Assembly (NCBI GenBank): GCA_028225715.1
Contig: JAOIXS010000001.1
Span: forward strand, 89,078 to 153,077
Direction of reading: 5' to 3'
DNA: 64,000 nt
From: Candidatus Pelagibacter sp.
GTDB taxonomy: Bacteria; Pseudomonadota; Alphaproteobacteria; Pelagibacterales; Pelagibacteraceae
Below the pieces are notes generated by a model. It was not told where the DNA came from and did no database searches. It saw only the letters and a list, made by a program, of their open reading frames with translations. Below are positions 26,834-35,557 of this stretch, one piece after another. The position numbers and the translations under genes were made by a program. The stretch's first letter is position 1; the number at the start of each line of letters is the position of its first letter.

Positions 26834-28512
26834 TTTGCTCTCCTTTTATCTATTGAAGAGATGTTTGAGAAATCTTTTGCAAACTTTTTTCTTTGTTTAA
26901 CTGAATCTTTTTCATCCCAATTTTCAACTGCTGTAATGAAGTTTTCATTACCAATATCATCATTGATTAATTCAGCATCAAATTTTATTTGTACAGGTAA
27001 TGAGAAATTAACAACTTGACCACTAATTATACCTTGGCCATTAGCAAGATTTGGTAATTGTTTAGAATCATCTACACTTAAAGTTTCAGAATCTCTGGTA
27101 GTTGCTCTTTGATCTTTTTGATTAACCATTCTAAAGATAATTTGACTATTACATTGTGAGGCAATGGTTTCATCTAACCTTGAAGGTCTTTGTGATATAA
27201 TCATTACGCCAGTTCCAAATTTTCTTCCTTCAGTAATAACTTTTCTTATAGTTTCTACTGATGGAATATTGTCTTTATTTTCCGATCTAGATGGAATGAA
27301 GTTATGAGCTTCTTCAATTATAGTTAAGAAAGGTGGAATTTCTTCCTCTACTTCTTGTCTATGTTTAAATAAGTTTTCTAATAAAATAGAAACGATAGCG
27401 CTAGCTGGTAGGTTTTCATAACCTTTAAGGTATAGAATACTTAATTGGCCTTTTGCTATAATTTTTTCAGGTTCTGTTGCAGGATCAGGCAACTCTTCAA
27501 ATTTTAGATTACTCATTTTTTGTCTGTGTCTAAAATTTGTTTGTTCCATATTTTTTAATTTTTTAGCAACTTGACCTAAACTTCTTGCAGCCACATACAT
27601 TGAAGCAGGTCTAATATTTTTAAAAGCAGTTGAAGATTCTGAAGCGTACTCTCTTGCTTTATAGGCAAGTATTTCGATGTATTTTAATAGACTGCCACCC
27701 TCGTATTTTACCTTTTCCAATAGAGAGCTTAGGAAATCTTTTTGGGGATCTGTTAATGAATTTCCAAGCTTTTCTATTAGAGTATAGATAATTTCTTTAT
27801 CTTCAGAACTAACTGAAAGATTAGGGTAGAATAATTTAACTTCGTTATTGGGATATAATTTTTTTTGTTTTTGAATGAAACCTAAATAATCACCATGGAT
27901 ATCAAGAACAACCATTGGATATTGCTTTTTTAAAAGCTCATCCATTATTCTTCTAACCATTACCGTTTTTCCAGAACCAGACATGCCAAAGATAGATACA
28001 TGACGAGATACTAAATTATCCGCATCAATCCTTATTTTTACAGCGTCTCTAGCCAATAAACTTCCGATAAATAAAGGGTGTTTTGAACCTAAATCTGAGA
28101 TTAATAAGGCCTCAACATCTTCACTAGATGGGTAACTTACAGTAGCTGCAGGTCTTACGGGGTAGTTAAGAGGTAATAATTTTAGGTTATCTTTAAATGT
28201 AAAACCAAGAATGATGACTTTGCATATAAGCTCATCTCTTGTCATGGGTAAAATAGTGTCTCTAATGTCTATATTTTCATTAGTTAGTTCTTGAGCAGCT
28301 TCAGTTGGGAAGAATGCATTTGAACTTTCTATAGAAGATATTTTTCCCCAAACAGTAACTGGAATAACATTTCCTTCACTTGATGGAATTTTAGATTCTG
28401 TAGTGATGATATCACCCTTTTTAGCTTTATAGTTTTTTAAGCTAAAGTAGAAGTGATCTATATTAGTTTCACCTAGAACGGTACCGATTGATTGCCATTT
28501 TTTTGTATCCAT
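26830..28512 (-). CDS. herA: HerA-type hexameric DNA translocase/ATPase
   Basis: 560 residues. N-terminal HAS-barrel-like segment (about 5-100), then the RecA-type motor: Walker A GMSGSGKT at 176-183, VVLDIHGDYLGF at 201-212, Walker B FLTIIEEAHNF at 395-405 and the sensor-like ISQRPSRLD at 439-447 with the arginine finger region following. HerA works as a hexamer with NurA to unwind and degrade DNA ends. The start overlaps the nuclease stop by one base, giving the standard NurA-HerA pair. Defence variants also use this pair. Confidence 0.9.
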   Translation of the reverse strand: MDTKKWQSIGTVLGETNIDHFYFSLKNYKAKKGDIITTESKIPSSEGNVIPVTVWGKISSIESSNAFFPTEAAQELTNENIDIRDTILPMTRDELICKVIILGFTFKDNLKLLPLNYPVRPAATVSYPSSEDVEALLISDLGSKHPLFIGSLLARDAVKIRIDADNLVSRHVSIFGMSGSGKTVMVRRIMDELLKKQYPMVVLDIHGDYLGFIQKQKKLYPNNEVKLFYPNLSVSSEDKEIIYTLIEKLGNSLTDPQKDFLSSLLEKVKYEGGSLLKYIEILAYKAREYASESSTAFKNIRPASMYVAARSLGQVAKKLKNMEQTNFRHRQKMSNLKFEELPDPATEPEKIIAKGQLSILYLKGYENLPASAIVSILLENLFKHRQEVEEEIPPFLTIIEEAHNFIPSRSENKDNIPSVETIRKVITEGRKFGTGVMIISQRPSRLDETIASQCNSQIIFRMVNQKDQRATTRDSETLSVDDSKQLPNLANGQGIISGQVVNFSLPVQIKFDAELINDDIGNENFITAVENWDEKDSVKQRKKFAKDFSNISSIDKRRAN

Positions 28513-29825
28513 TATCTTGCCATACCTCCTAAGGGTCTATTTCTCCAAGATCTAACTTTTCGTGAAAGAATTTTTACAGCTAGACTGATTGTATTTTGAT
28601 CTTTACTTTTGATCGCTTGTTTTAATAAGTGAGTTGCGTAATATCTTCTTGAGGCCTTACTCATCCAATTAGGAATTTTTGCAAACTTATCTACAATATT
28701 TAAACCAACAGGAAAACCATAGTTAGGTAATAATCTTGCAGTTGCTAAAATATATTCAAAATCTTTTTGAAAATCTGTTGGAGATTTAAGAGATTCAATT
28801 CTTATAGGAGATGAATGATCAGTTGTTTTTATATAACCAATATACACACTAGGAAAAGATTCCATTTTATCTTCCCAAGCAGAACCAGAGGTTACACTAA
28901 AGCCTTTAATTTGTTTTTTAACTTCTAATGGTTTTAAGGCCTGACCATTTTTTAATATTATCTCAAGTAAATGCGAGTCTGTTATTTTATATTTTTTAAT
29001 AGTGGATAGAGTATTTCTAAAGTCTTTATCTGAAATGATACCTTTAGATTTATAAGTGTATAAAAGATTTTTTATATAAGGAGCTGAATTTGAAGTTTCA
29101 ACAATACCATAAACTGGAAACTTACTTTGTTTGATATATTTAAGAGCTTCAAGATAAACATTTATGAAATGTCTAGCTTCTGCGTTTAATTTATTTTTAT
29201 TATAGAAGGGCAGCATGTTCTCTACTGCAAATTTTGTAAATGTTGGAAAGCCCATTACGGTAAAAGGCATTACAGTTGCCTCAATAGGACCGTGTAAGAA
29301 ACAATAATCAAATTTTCTATTAAGTAATATGTGCTTAACGATAGTTACAGCTTCAAAAATTATTCTTGCACCATCTTTTTTCTTATTAAGCATTTGATCT
29401 TCATCGAAATCGTCGTCTGATAAATCATAAAGTTCGTTCTTTGGGTCGTATAGATCACCAAGGAAGACCATACTCTCTTCAAAGAACTCTCTATGTTTGT
29501 CTTCAGCATCTGGTTTAACGATATAGCTACCAGCTCTAATACTTAAAGGAGCACTACTGATGATGGATGTTCTATCAACACCTCCATCGATAAAACATGA
29601 AGTTTTACAACGGTTTTTTAACCAAAAGTCATTCCCTTTATAATCAAGATCTACAACTAAGTTAGCATCATCAATTATTTTTTGGATAGTTAAGGCCACT
29701 TGAGCCGTTACATCTAGAAAATTGTTTTGAACTTTAGGAGAAGCGGTAACAGCACTCTTCACAAATTTGATAAACAAAGATGAGTTAGCTTTTATTTTAT
29801 TTTTAATATCTATTTCATCACTCAT
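28512..29825 (-). CDS. nurA: NurA-like nuclease, HerA partner
   Basis: 437 residues. NurA-type features by eye: FIDGGVD at 78-84 in place of the DGS motif, CFLHGPI near 175-181 corresponding to the LlDGpL element, YGIVETSNSAPYIKNLL-type third motif near 240, and a YGFPVGLNIVDKFAK segment near the end. NurA is a 5'-3' exo/endonuclease with RNase H-like fold that works with HerA. The first motif has a glycine where serine is usual, so catalysis needs testing. One-base overlap with herA; ATGA overlap with the 113-aa gene. Confidence 0.72.
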   Translation of the reverse strand: MSDEIDIKNKIKANSSLFIKFVKSAVTASPKVQNNFLDVTAQVALTIQKIIDDANLVVDLDYKGNDFWLKNRCKTSCFIDGGVDRTSIISSAPLSIRAGSYIVKPDAEDKHREFFEESMVFLGDLYDPKNELYDLSDDDFDEDQMLNKKKDGARIIFEAVTIVKHILLNRKFDYCFLHGPIEATVMPFTVMGFPTFTKFAVENMLPFYNKNKLNAEARHFINVYLEALKYIKQSKFPVYGIVETSNSAPYIKNLLYTYKSKGIISDKDFRNTLSTIKKYKITDSHLLEIILKNGQALKPLEVKKQIKGFSVTSGSAWEDKMESFPSVYIGYIKTTDHSSPIRIESLKSPTDFQKDFEYILATARLLPNYGFPVGLNIVDKFAKIPNWMSKASRRYYATHLLKQAIKSKDQNTISLAVKILSRKVRSWRNRPLGGMAR

Positions 29826-30163
29826 ATTTTTGCTCCATAGAAGTATTGAATTTTTGTTCCTCGAATATTAGTTCGAATAATTAATTTTTTATTTGAAAGA
29901 CTATTAAATTTTGCTTTTAATTCTTGTTTGAAATCCCAGCATGATCTTCTACTTTTAAAACTTCTAAAATGTATTTTAACTGATGCTTTTTTAGCCTCAG
30001 CAGAACAGCTGGAGAAAGACACTTGGTTTTTGGAGAAAGGGATATGAAGTGAACCAAGTGTACGAGGCGTTACCGCTACTCGACAGCTGCTTTTGCCAAA
30101 GCTATAAAAGTTATTTGAACGTAACCTCCTTTGTTTATATTTATTGTTAAAGTTAAATTGCAT
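29822..30163 (-). CDS. Basic protein (113 aa) between sigma factor and nurA, unrecognised
   Basis: Starts MQFNFNNKYKQRRLRSNNFYSFGK and is rich in Ser/Arg/Lys with cysteines at CRVAV, CSAEA and RRSCWDF. Net strongly positive; compatible with nucleic-acid or protein binding. Its DNA is slightly richer in G+C (for example around 30050-30100) than the surrounding sequence. ATGA overlap with nurA (29822-29825) supports translation. No family recognised. It starts 15 bp after the sigma gene. Confidence 0.65.
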   Translation of the reverse strand: MQFNFNNKYKQRRLRSNNFYSFGKSSCRVAVTPRTLGSLHIPFSKNQVSFSSCSAEAKKASVKIHFRSFKSRRSCWDFKQELKAKFNSLSNKKLIIRTNIRGTKIQYFYGAKI

Positions 30164-30178
30164 AATAGATAGATAGAG

Positions 30179-31057
30179 TTAAATTAAATTTTTTTCAGGA
30201 TTTAATTTCTTAGTTGATGAAATTAAAATCTGTCTTATTGTTTCTTTATTTGATTTAAATTTTTCTGCTAGTTTTTCTAAACCATGACCTGCCATGTATT
30301 GATTGTAAACACCAAGTTCTTTTTCTGATAATAAAATATTTTTATCTATATTATTATTAATTTGATCTTGTTCTTTAATTGATTCTGTAATTGATTGATT
30401 AAAGAAATAATTATCTAAATCTTTTTCTGAATTAGAAATATTTACAGAATTAATATATTTTTTTATATGTTTTTCATTTACTTCTAATTTTTTTGCAACC
30501 TTAGAAATGTCTTCTCTATTAAGTTCACAACATAATTTATTAAGGTTTAACTTATTAATTGTTTTAGAAATATTGTAGAATACTTTTTCATCCTGTTTTG
30601 TTGTACAGAATTTAATACTTGAGGAATTTTTTAAACAGTAATCATTTAAGGTGCTTTTAATCCACCATTTAGCATAGCTAGAAAATCTAAGTTTTACACC
30701 ATTCTCATGTTGTGTTCCCCATTTTTCTAATTTGAAGTTTTTAATAGCCGTAAGAACACCAATATTGGCTTCTGATAATAAATCTTCAAAATTAATTTTT
30801 TGACCAATAGATTTAAATTTTAATTTTGCTTGTACAAAACTATATTTGAAAAAAAATCTACTTAACTTATCTACTGCTTTATTTGATACTTTTGAATTGT
30901 CTGATTTAGTGTCTTTTAGAAGCGAATATTCTTGTTCTTCAGTTAAAATATCTTTTGTGAATAATTTAAGTGATTGCATTTTTTCAATACAATCAACTAT
31001 TTCACTGTTGATTTTTGAGTGTTTTAGAACACTTTTTGAGGTTGTTTTGTTGCCCAT
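30179..31057 (-). CDS. Divergent sigma-32 (RpoH)-like sigma factor
   Basis: 292 residues. Sigma-70 region 2 at about 66-150 with INFEDLLSEANIGVLTAI and the core-binding/melting signature RFSSYAKWWIKSTLNDY (125-141); the RpoH-box-like KVFYNIS at 157-163 after TTKQDE; region 4 helix-turn-helix at about 255-285 with GLEKLAEKFKSNKETIRQIL. It is more divergent than a housekeeping rpoH. Heads the HerA-NurA chain, 15 bp before the 113-aa gene, so it probably controls that operon or carries a stress signal to it. Whether a second rpoH exists in the genome is not visible. Confidence 0.85.
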   Translation of the reverse strand: MGNKTTSKSVLKHSKINSEIVDCIEKMQSLKLFTKDILTEEQEYSLLKDTKSDNSKVSNKAVDKLSRFFFKYSFVQAKLKFKSIGQKINFEDLLSEANIGVLTAIKNFKLEKWGTQHENGVKLRFSSYAKWWIKSTLNDYCLKNSSSIKFCTTKQDEKVFYNISKTINKLNLNKLCCELNREDISKVAKKLEVNEKHIKKYINSVNISNSEKDLDNYFFNQSITESIKEQDQINNNIDKNILLSEKELGVYNQYMAGHGLEKLAEKFKSNKETIRQILISSTKKLNPEKNLI

Positions 31058-31108
31058 ATCATAAAAGGGGGCACTCTTTTCTTAATTCCTCAAAGCGTCG
31101 TTAATTAA

Positions 31109-31137
31109 TATATAGGTATTAATTAAAAATATTTCAA
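31109..31137 (-). promoter_or_regulatory. Sigma-70 promoter of the sigma factor-HerA-NurA operon
   Basis: On the minus strand TTGAAA (31137-31132) is followed after exactly 17 bases by TATATA (31114-31109); -35 matches five of six consensus positions and -10 four. Predicted start about 31102, giving a leader of some 45 nt before the ATG at 31057. The only non-coding stretch of the chain large enough for a main promoter. The remaining part of the 160-bp gap is A/T-rich without other clear signals. Confidence 0.5.
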
Positions 31138-31216
31138 TATTATTTAAATATAATATTCAATTTTTAGTTGATTTATCATATTTATAATAATCTTATACTA
31201 TAAAAATATGGCAAAA

Positions 31217-32278
31217 TTATTGTGATTTAGGTCTTTTTTCTAAAATATATCCAATTTTATTCCATTCAATGTAGCTAGTCTTGTTGATCCAATGAAAGGA
31301 TGTATCTTTATAAAATATATCACCAGTTCTTTTATCTTTATCATGCATTTCAAAGGGCATAAATCCAGTATCAAAACCTCCATATTCACTATAAATCCTT
31401 CTTCCATGGCCTTCTCCTACAAATCGTTCATTTCCAGCATCCCATTTAATTATTTTTAGTTCAAAATTAAAATCTTCAGTAAGATTATTTAAATATTCAT
31501 ATAATTCATCGACCTTTTTACCTTTATCTAATTTAAAACTATCTACATCAAAATGTTTAAGGCCAGTTATGATTTCTACATTCATTTTTTTTTTTGTGAA
31601 TTTTTCTGTACTTTTTAAGCAATCAAATAAAAAATTAAATCCTTCTGCATATTTTTCTCTATTTAATTCTTGAATATGAGGTTTTGAGTTAAATGCACCG
31701 TCAAAAAATTCTCTTGCAACAATTGTAATTTTATCAGAACACCAAAAAGTATTAAATAAAACATCTTTGTATTCATTGAAATTTAATATTTTTTTATCAT
31801 TAGTAGAATTGTTATTCAATTTAGTATTATTAGAAACAGTATATTTGTGTGAATAATTCTCAAGATAATCAAAAAATTTACCAGTATCCTCTATTGCATA
31901 TGTTTCAATATTAGAATCAATTTTTTTATCTGATATTATTATTTTAACTGGGTAGTCTTTTTCTTTAAGTTTATTAACAAACTTTATAATATCGTTTTCA
32001 AAATATTCTTCAGTTATAAAATCAAAATCATTAGTTCCTTTTGCTAATTCTGTTACAAAAGCTTGAGCATCTGATAAATCTTCTTTTTCAATTTTTTCAA
32101 AGTTATAAGCAAGTTGATGCAATATATTTGTTATAATTTCCTGTTGTTTATCTTGCAGTATAATAATATTTGACTTTTTATGCATTATCATAAATAGATT
32201 TGCTATACGGATAGCACTATCTTGATTTGACAATTCTTTACAAATATATTCTGAATCTAAAATTATATTAATATTCAT
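31217..32278 (-). CDS. Unrecognised 353-aa protein paired with an AAA ATPase
   Basis: Soluble, starting MNINIILDSEYICKEL, with a helical N-terminal part, a low-complexity Asn/Lys linker near 150-165, and a C-terminal domain that contains GEGHGRRIYSEYGGFDTGF at about 293-311. This H-x-R...GG...G pattern resembles the catalytic-strand region of phospholipase-D-like or related nuclease domains in defence genes, but only weakly. Start overlaps the ATPase stop by one base, so both proteins are made in step; likely effector of the pair. Uncertain. Confidence 0.72.
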   Translation of the reverse strand: MNINIILDSEYICKELSNQDSAIRIANLFMIMHKKSNIIILQDKQQEIITNILHQLAYNFEKIEKEDLSDAQAFVTELAKGTNDFDFITEEYFENDIIKFVNKLKEKDYPVKIIISDKKIDSNIETYAIEDTGKFFDYLENYSHKYTVSNNTKLNNNSTNDKKILNFNEYKDVLFNTFWCSDKITIVAREFFDGAFNSKPHIQELNREKYAEGFNFLFDCLKSTEKFTKKKMNVEIITGLKHFDVDSFKLDKGKKVDELYEYLNNLTEDFNFELKIIKWDAGNERFVGEGHGRRIYSEYGGFDTGFMPFEMHDKDKRTGDIFYKDTSFHWINKTSYIEWNKIGYILEKRPKSQ

Positions 32279-34356
32279 TATAGTTCATTTAATCTTTCAT
32301 TAAAAAAGCCATGACGCCACTTATTAATAAATTTACCGTTTTGATTTAATTTCATATGGTCTATTTGTGAACCTTTGCCATCATCATCTAGATAAACATA
32401 ATTTATAGAAACAAAATCAGGATTAATTTTTTTCTCTCTTATTAGCTTTTGAATTCTTAAAATGAAATGTTCACTATGAGTTTCTACAATTGTATAGTTT
32501 CCATTTTCTTTAACAATTTCTGCTATAAGCTCAATGAGATTTCCTTGTATTTTGGGGTGTATTTTATTTTCTGGTTCTTCAATAATAATTGTATCATTTT
32601 CACTTGTAGTTAGTTCATTTAGTAAAGATAGAACTGACTGCAGGCCATTTCCTGATTGCTCTAATGGAATATCCATTTGAGAATTTGTTATATTTTTATT
32701 AGAAAAACTTATTTTTATATCCCCATCTTTATCTGATTGAGTTTCTATATTGAATGGCAAATTTATTTTTTCTAAAAGCTGTATTATTCGGTTCTTGTGT
32801 TTTGGATCTTCATGCAAAGCACCACTTATGTATCTTGGGTGAAACCTCATCCCCATTCCTGTACCCAATCTATAATTTGATATATTATTTTCTCTAAAAC
32901 TCCTTAGTTCATTAGGAAATTTATATAAGTTGGTAAATTGATCGTCGTAAGAGTATTTGTTAAATACAGAGTATATATTTAAAAATTCCTTTCCTTCTTT
33001 GCTAAGTTTTTCCACATCTGTCTCAACATAAGCATCTACAAATTTTGTAGTTAATGAATCAAATATAGATCGATATATATCTCCTCCATACATGGTTCTA
33101 GTAGGGATAAAAGAATTTCCTCTTAAAATATGTGTTCTAAGATCTTCAGACATAATTTTACTAAAATCTTCAAGAGAGGCTGTCATAGCTTCTAATATCT
33201 TATCAAATGTATTATGTATTTGTGGAATACGATTTATATTTATTCCCTTAGATGAATAATAACCTTCAGTCCAATTTAACTCTTCTATAAAGTATTCTTT
33301 ATAAATTTCTGGTTCTTTTTTATTTTTATTTGAAGGATTATTTTTTATTAATTTTTTAATGTGTTGTAAAAAATTATAGTGCTCTTCCCAAAAAAACTTA
33401 TCTTCAGATATTTTTTCAGGAATGAATAAATATTTAATAGGCTCTTCACTGTTAATTTTAAGCTCATAAGGTCCACTTGGACCTATAAAATCAAACTTAT
33501 GAATTTCTTTATCATCTCCTTCAATTCCAACTTGGAATTTAAAATCCTTATAAAATTTTTTTAATATATCTATAATTTCTATTTCTGCTTTTTTTCTTTG
33601 TTTTGCTTGAATCTCTCTAGTACCTCTTCCTGTCATTCTTGCTTTAATTGGTGAATATTCTAAGGGAAAAATTTTATAAACTGCAAAACATTTATCATCT
33701 TTAAAGACAGTCAATTTTTCTAAAACAATACTCGGGTCGCTTTTTCTTGATGCTAATTCTTTTTTGATTGTCTTCATCTCATCTTCTGCTTTTTTCATTT
33801 CTTCTGTATATTTTTTTATTAAATCTATATTTTTAAGTAGTTGCTCTTCTTCATCAGTTATTTTGCTTTTATCTTTCGAATGTATTTTTTTTGCCATTTC
33901 ATTTAATTTACTAAAATCACGATTACTTTGTGTTTTTTCTGTAAAATTTTCATTAATAAAATTAAAAACAAATTTGATACCTTTTGTATCGTCTGGTTCG
34001 TCTTTAGCTTTTGATGATTTGGAGTCTCTTAAAAAAATAGGAGTATAACTATCACTTTCTTCAGCTTGTTTAGTTTCAAAATATTCTTTTAAACTACTAA
34101 ATTTAAAACTAAAAGTTGACTCTAGGTCTGGATTAAAAGAAATTGTTTTACTATTTGCAAAACCATATGATCTATCAAAGTTAATAAAGTTATATCCACT
34201 CCCCCTCACTAAACTATGTTTTAATGTTGTTAAAAACTTCCATAATGTGCTTTTTCCTGAACTATTTGCGCCATAAATTAGTGTAATTGGAGCAATTTTT
34301 AAAGTTGCCTCTTTATTAAATGACTTAATGTTTTGGAGAGAAAGATTGGTAAGCAT
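32278..34356 (-). CDS. OLD-like AAA ATPase with DUF3696 C-terminus
   Basis: 692 residues. Walker A GANSSGKST at 29-37, signature-like LEQSGNGLQSVLSLL, Walker B IIIEEPENKIHPK and a switch histidine VETHSEHF; the C-terminus SINYVYLDDDGKGS... GKFINKWRHGFF matches the DUF3696 type. A long central insertion with helical and coiled segments (about 140-210) separates the ATPase halves, as in SMC/OLD proteins. No TOPRIM domain. ATPases of this group in bacteria often pair with an effector in antiphage defence; not proven here. Divergent from rmuC. Confidence 0.88.
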   Translation of the reverse strand: MLTNLSLQNIKSFNKEATLKIAPITLIYGANSSGKSTLWKFLTTLKHSLVRGSGYNFINFDRSYGFANSKTISFNPDLESTFSFKFSSLKEYFETKQAEESDSYTPIFLRDSKSSKAKDEPDDTKGIKFVFNFINENFTEKTQSNRDFSKLNEMAKKIHSKDKSKITDEEEQLLKNIDLIKKYTEEMKKAEDEMKTIKKELASRKSDPSIVLEKLTVFKDDKCFAVYKIFPLEYSPIKARMTGRGTREIQAKQRKKAEIEIIDILKKFYKDFKFQVGIEGDDKEIHKFDFIGPSGPYELKINSEEPIKYLFIPEKISEDKFFWEEHYNFLQHIKKLIKNNPSNKNKKEPEIYKEYFIEELNWTEGYYSSKGININRIPQIHNTFDKILEAMTASLEDFSKIMSEDLRTHILRGNSFIPTRTMYGGDIYRSIFDSLTTKFVDAYVETDVEKLSKEGKEFLNIYSVFNKYSYDDQFTNLYKFPNELRSFRENNISNYRLGTGMGMRFHPRYISGALHEDPKHKNRIIQLLEKINLPFNIETQSDKDGDIKISFSNKNITNSQMDIPLEQSGNGLQSVLSLLNELTTSENDTIIIEEPENKIHPKIQGNLIELIAEIVKENGNYTIVETHSEHFILRIQKLIREKKINPDFVSINYVYLDDDGKGSQIDHMKLNQNGKFINKWRHGFFNERLNEL

Positions 34357-34449
34357 AAATTAAAGATACCGTCTTATTATGCATAATTCAACTTATAGTA
34401 ATTTTTTTAAATAATTGAAAAAAAACTCAATTGTCTGTACCTATGAATT

Positions 34450-35520
34450 ATGGAATCAGTACTTATAGTTTTAAATATCATAACTTTAGCCCTAATTATT
34501 ATTGGGGGCTTTTACTACTATCAAAGAGATTCAAAGAAAAAACTAGAGCAAGAAATCGAAAATCAATCTGGTGAACTTAATAAAAAAGATGAAATGAATG
34601 AACTAAAGTCGACTTTTCAGGAGTCTTTTAATGTTATGAGTAAAGAAATAGCACGAGATATGACAGGAGCTTTAACAAAAGTTGATGAAAAAGTAGGAAA
34701 CTTCAATAGTCAGGTCGAATTATTAAATAAAAGCCAAGAAGGTATAACAAAAATTTTAGCTGGAGTTAAAAAATATGGAACTCTTGCAGAGTTTTCATTA
34801 GATGCTCTAATCAAAGACTTATTACCTGCCTCTCAATTCATGACTAACGTTAAGATGAAAGAGGATACAAGTGAAAATGTTGAATTTGCAATTAAGCTTC
34901 AAGGCGATGTTTTAGTACCAGTAGATTCTCACTTTCCAGTAGAAAAATTTAAAGCAATTACCGATGGTTATGACGCGGATGATAAAAGAGCTGTTGCAGA
35001 TGCAAGAGCAAAATTAGCTACTGCATTTAAAGCTAAAGCTAAAAGTGTTAATGAAAAATATATTGTTCCACCAAAGACAACAGATTTTGCAATTGTTTAT
35101 GCACCAACTGAAAGTTTATATAAAGAATTAACTGAATACCAAGATCCAACTACTAAAGAATTATTAACCCAAGAATTAATGAAAAAACATAAAGTTGTAA
35201 TCTGTGGTCCAAATACTCTTTCTGCTTATTTGCAATCATTACACATGGGCTTTCAATCTTTAAAAGTTCAAAAGGGTGCAACTGAAATCTATGATCACTT
35301 AAAAACAATTAGCTCAAGATTTGGAAAACATTTTGATAATATAGTTTCTCTTAGAAAAAAATTAGAAGAAGCAATGATTGTTGTTGATAAGTTTGGAACA
35401 GATGCAAGATCGATTAGCAGAAGTCTAGAAAATATTAAAGATCCTGAACAAATTGATAAAGCTATTCAAACTGAAAATGTAGAAAAATTTGTTGACCATT
35501 CAAAACAAGCAAAAAATTAA
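34450..35520 (+). CDS. rmuC: DNA recombination protein RmuC
   Basis: 356 residues. N-terminal transmembrane helix (about 3-22) then a short coiled coil and the RmuC nuclease-like core with VDSHFPVEKFKAITDG and YIVPPKTTDFAIVYAPTES. RmuC restricts inversion and recombination at short repeats, probably as an endonuclease of the PD-(D/E)xK type. Start of a plus-strand run of DNA-processing genes; 94 bp from the divergent ATPase gene. Confidence 0.94.
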   Translation: MESVLIVLNIITLALIIIGGFYYYQRDSKKKLEQEIENQSGELNKKDEMNELKSTFQESFNVMSKEIARDMTGALTKVDEKVGNFNSQVELLNKSQEGITKILAGVKKYGTLAEFSLDALIKDLLPASQFMTNVKMKEDTSENVEFAIKLQGDVLVPVDSHFPVEKFKAITDGYDADDKRAVADARAKLATAFKAKAKSVNEKYIVPPKTTDFAIVYAPTESLYKELTEYQDPTTKELLTQELMKKHKVVICGPNTLSAYLQSLHMGFQSLKVQKGATEIYDHLKTISSRFGKHFDNIVSLRKKLEEAMIVVDKFGTDARSISRSLENIKDPEQIDKAIQTENVEKFVDHSKQAKN

Positions 35521-35557
35521 TTTCTTTTTTCCTTTAATACCGCTTATAACAAACTAT

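Noticed and set aside
33764..34048. 94-codon plus-strand frame in the AAA ATPase gene
   Set aside because: Serine/phenylalanine-rich antisense of a Lys/Glu-rich coiled region; no coding evidence.
35489..35557. Extended start of the MGME1-like gene
   Set aside because: Would overlap rmuC and add hydrophobic, non-conserved residues; ATG 35558 precedes the conserved domain suitably.
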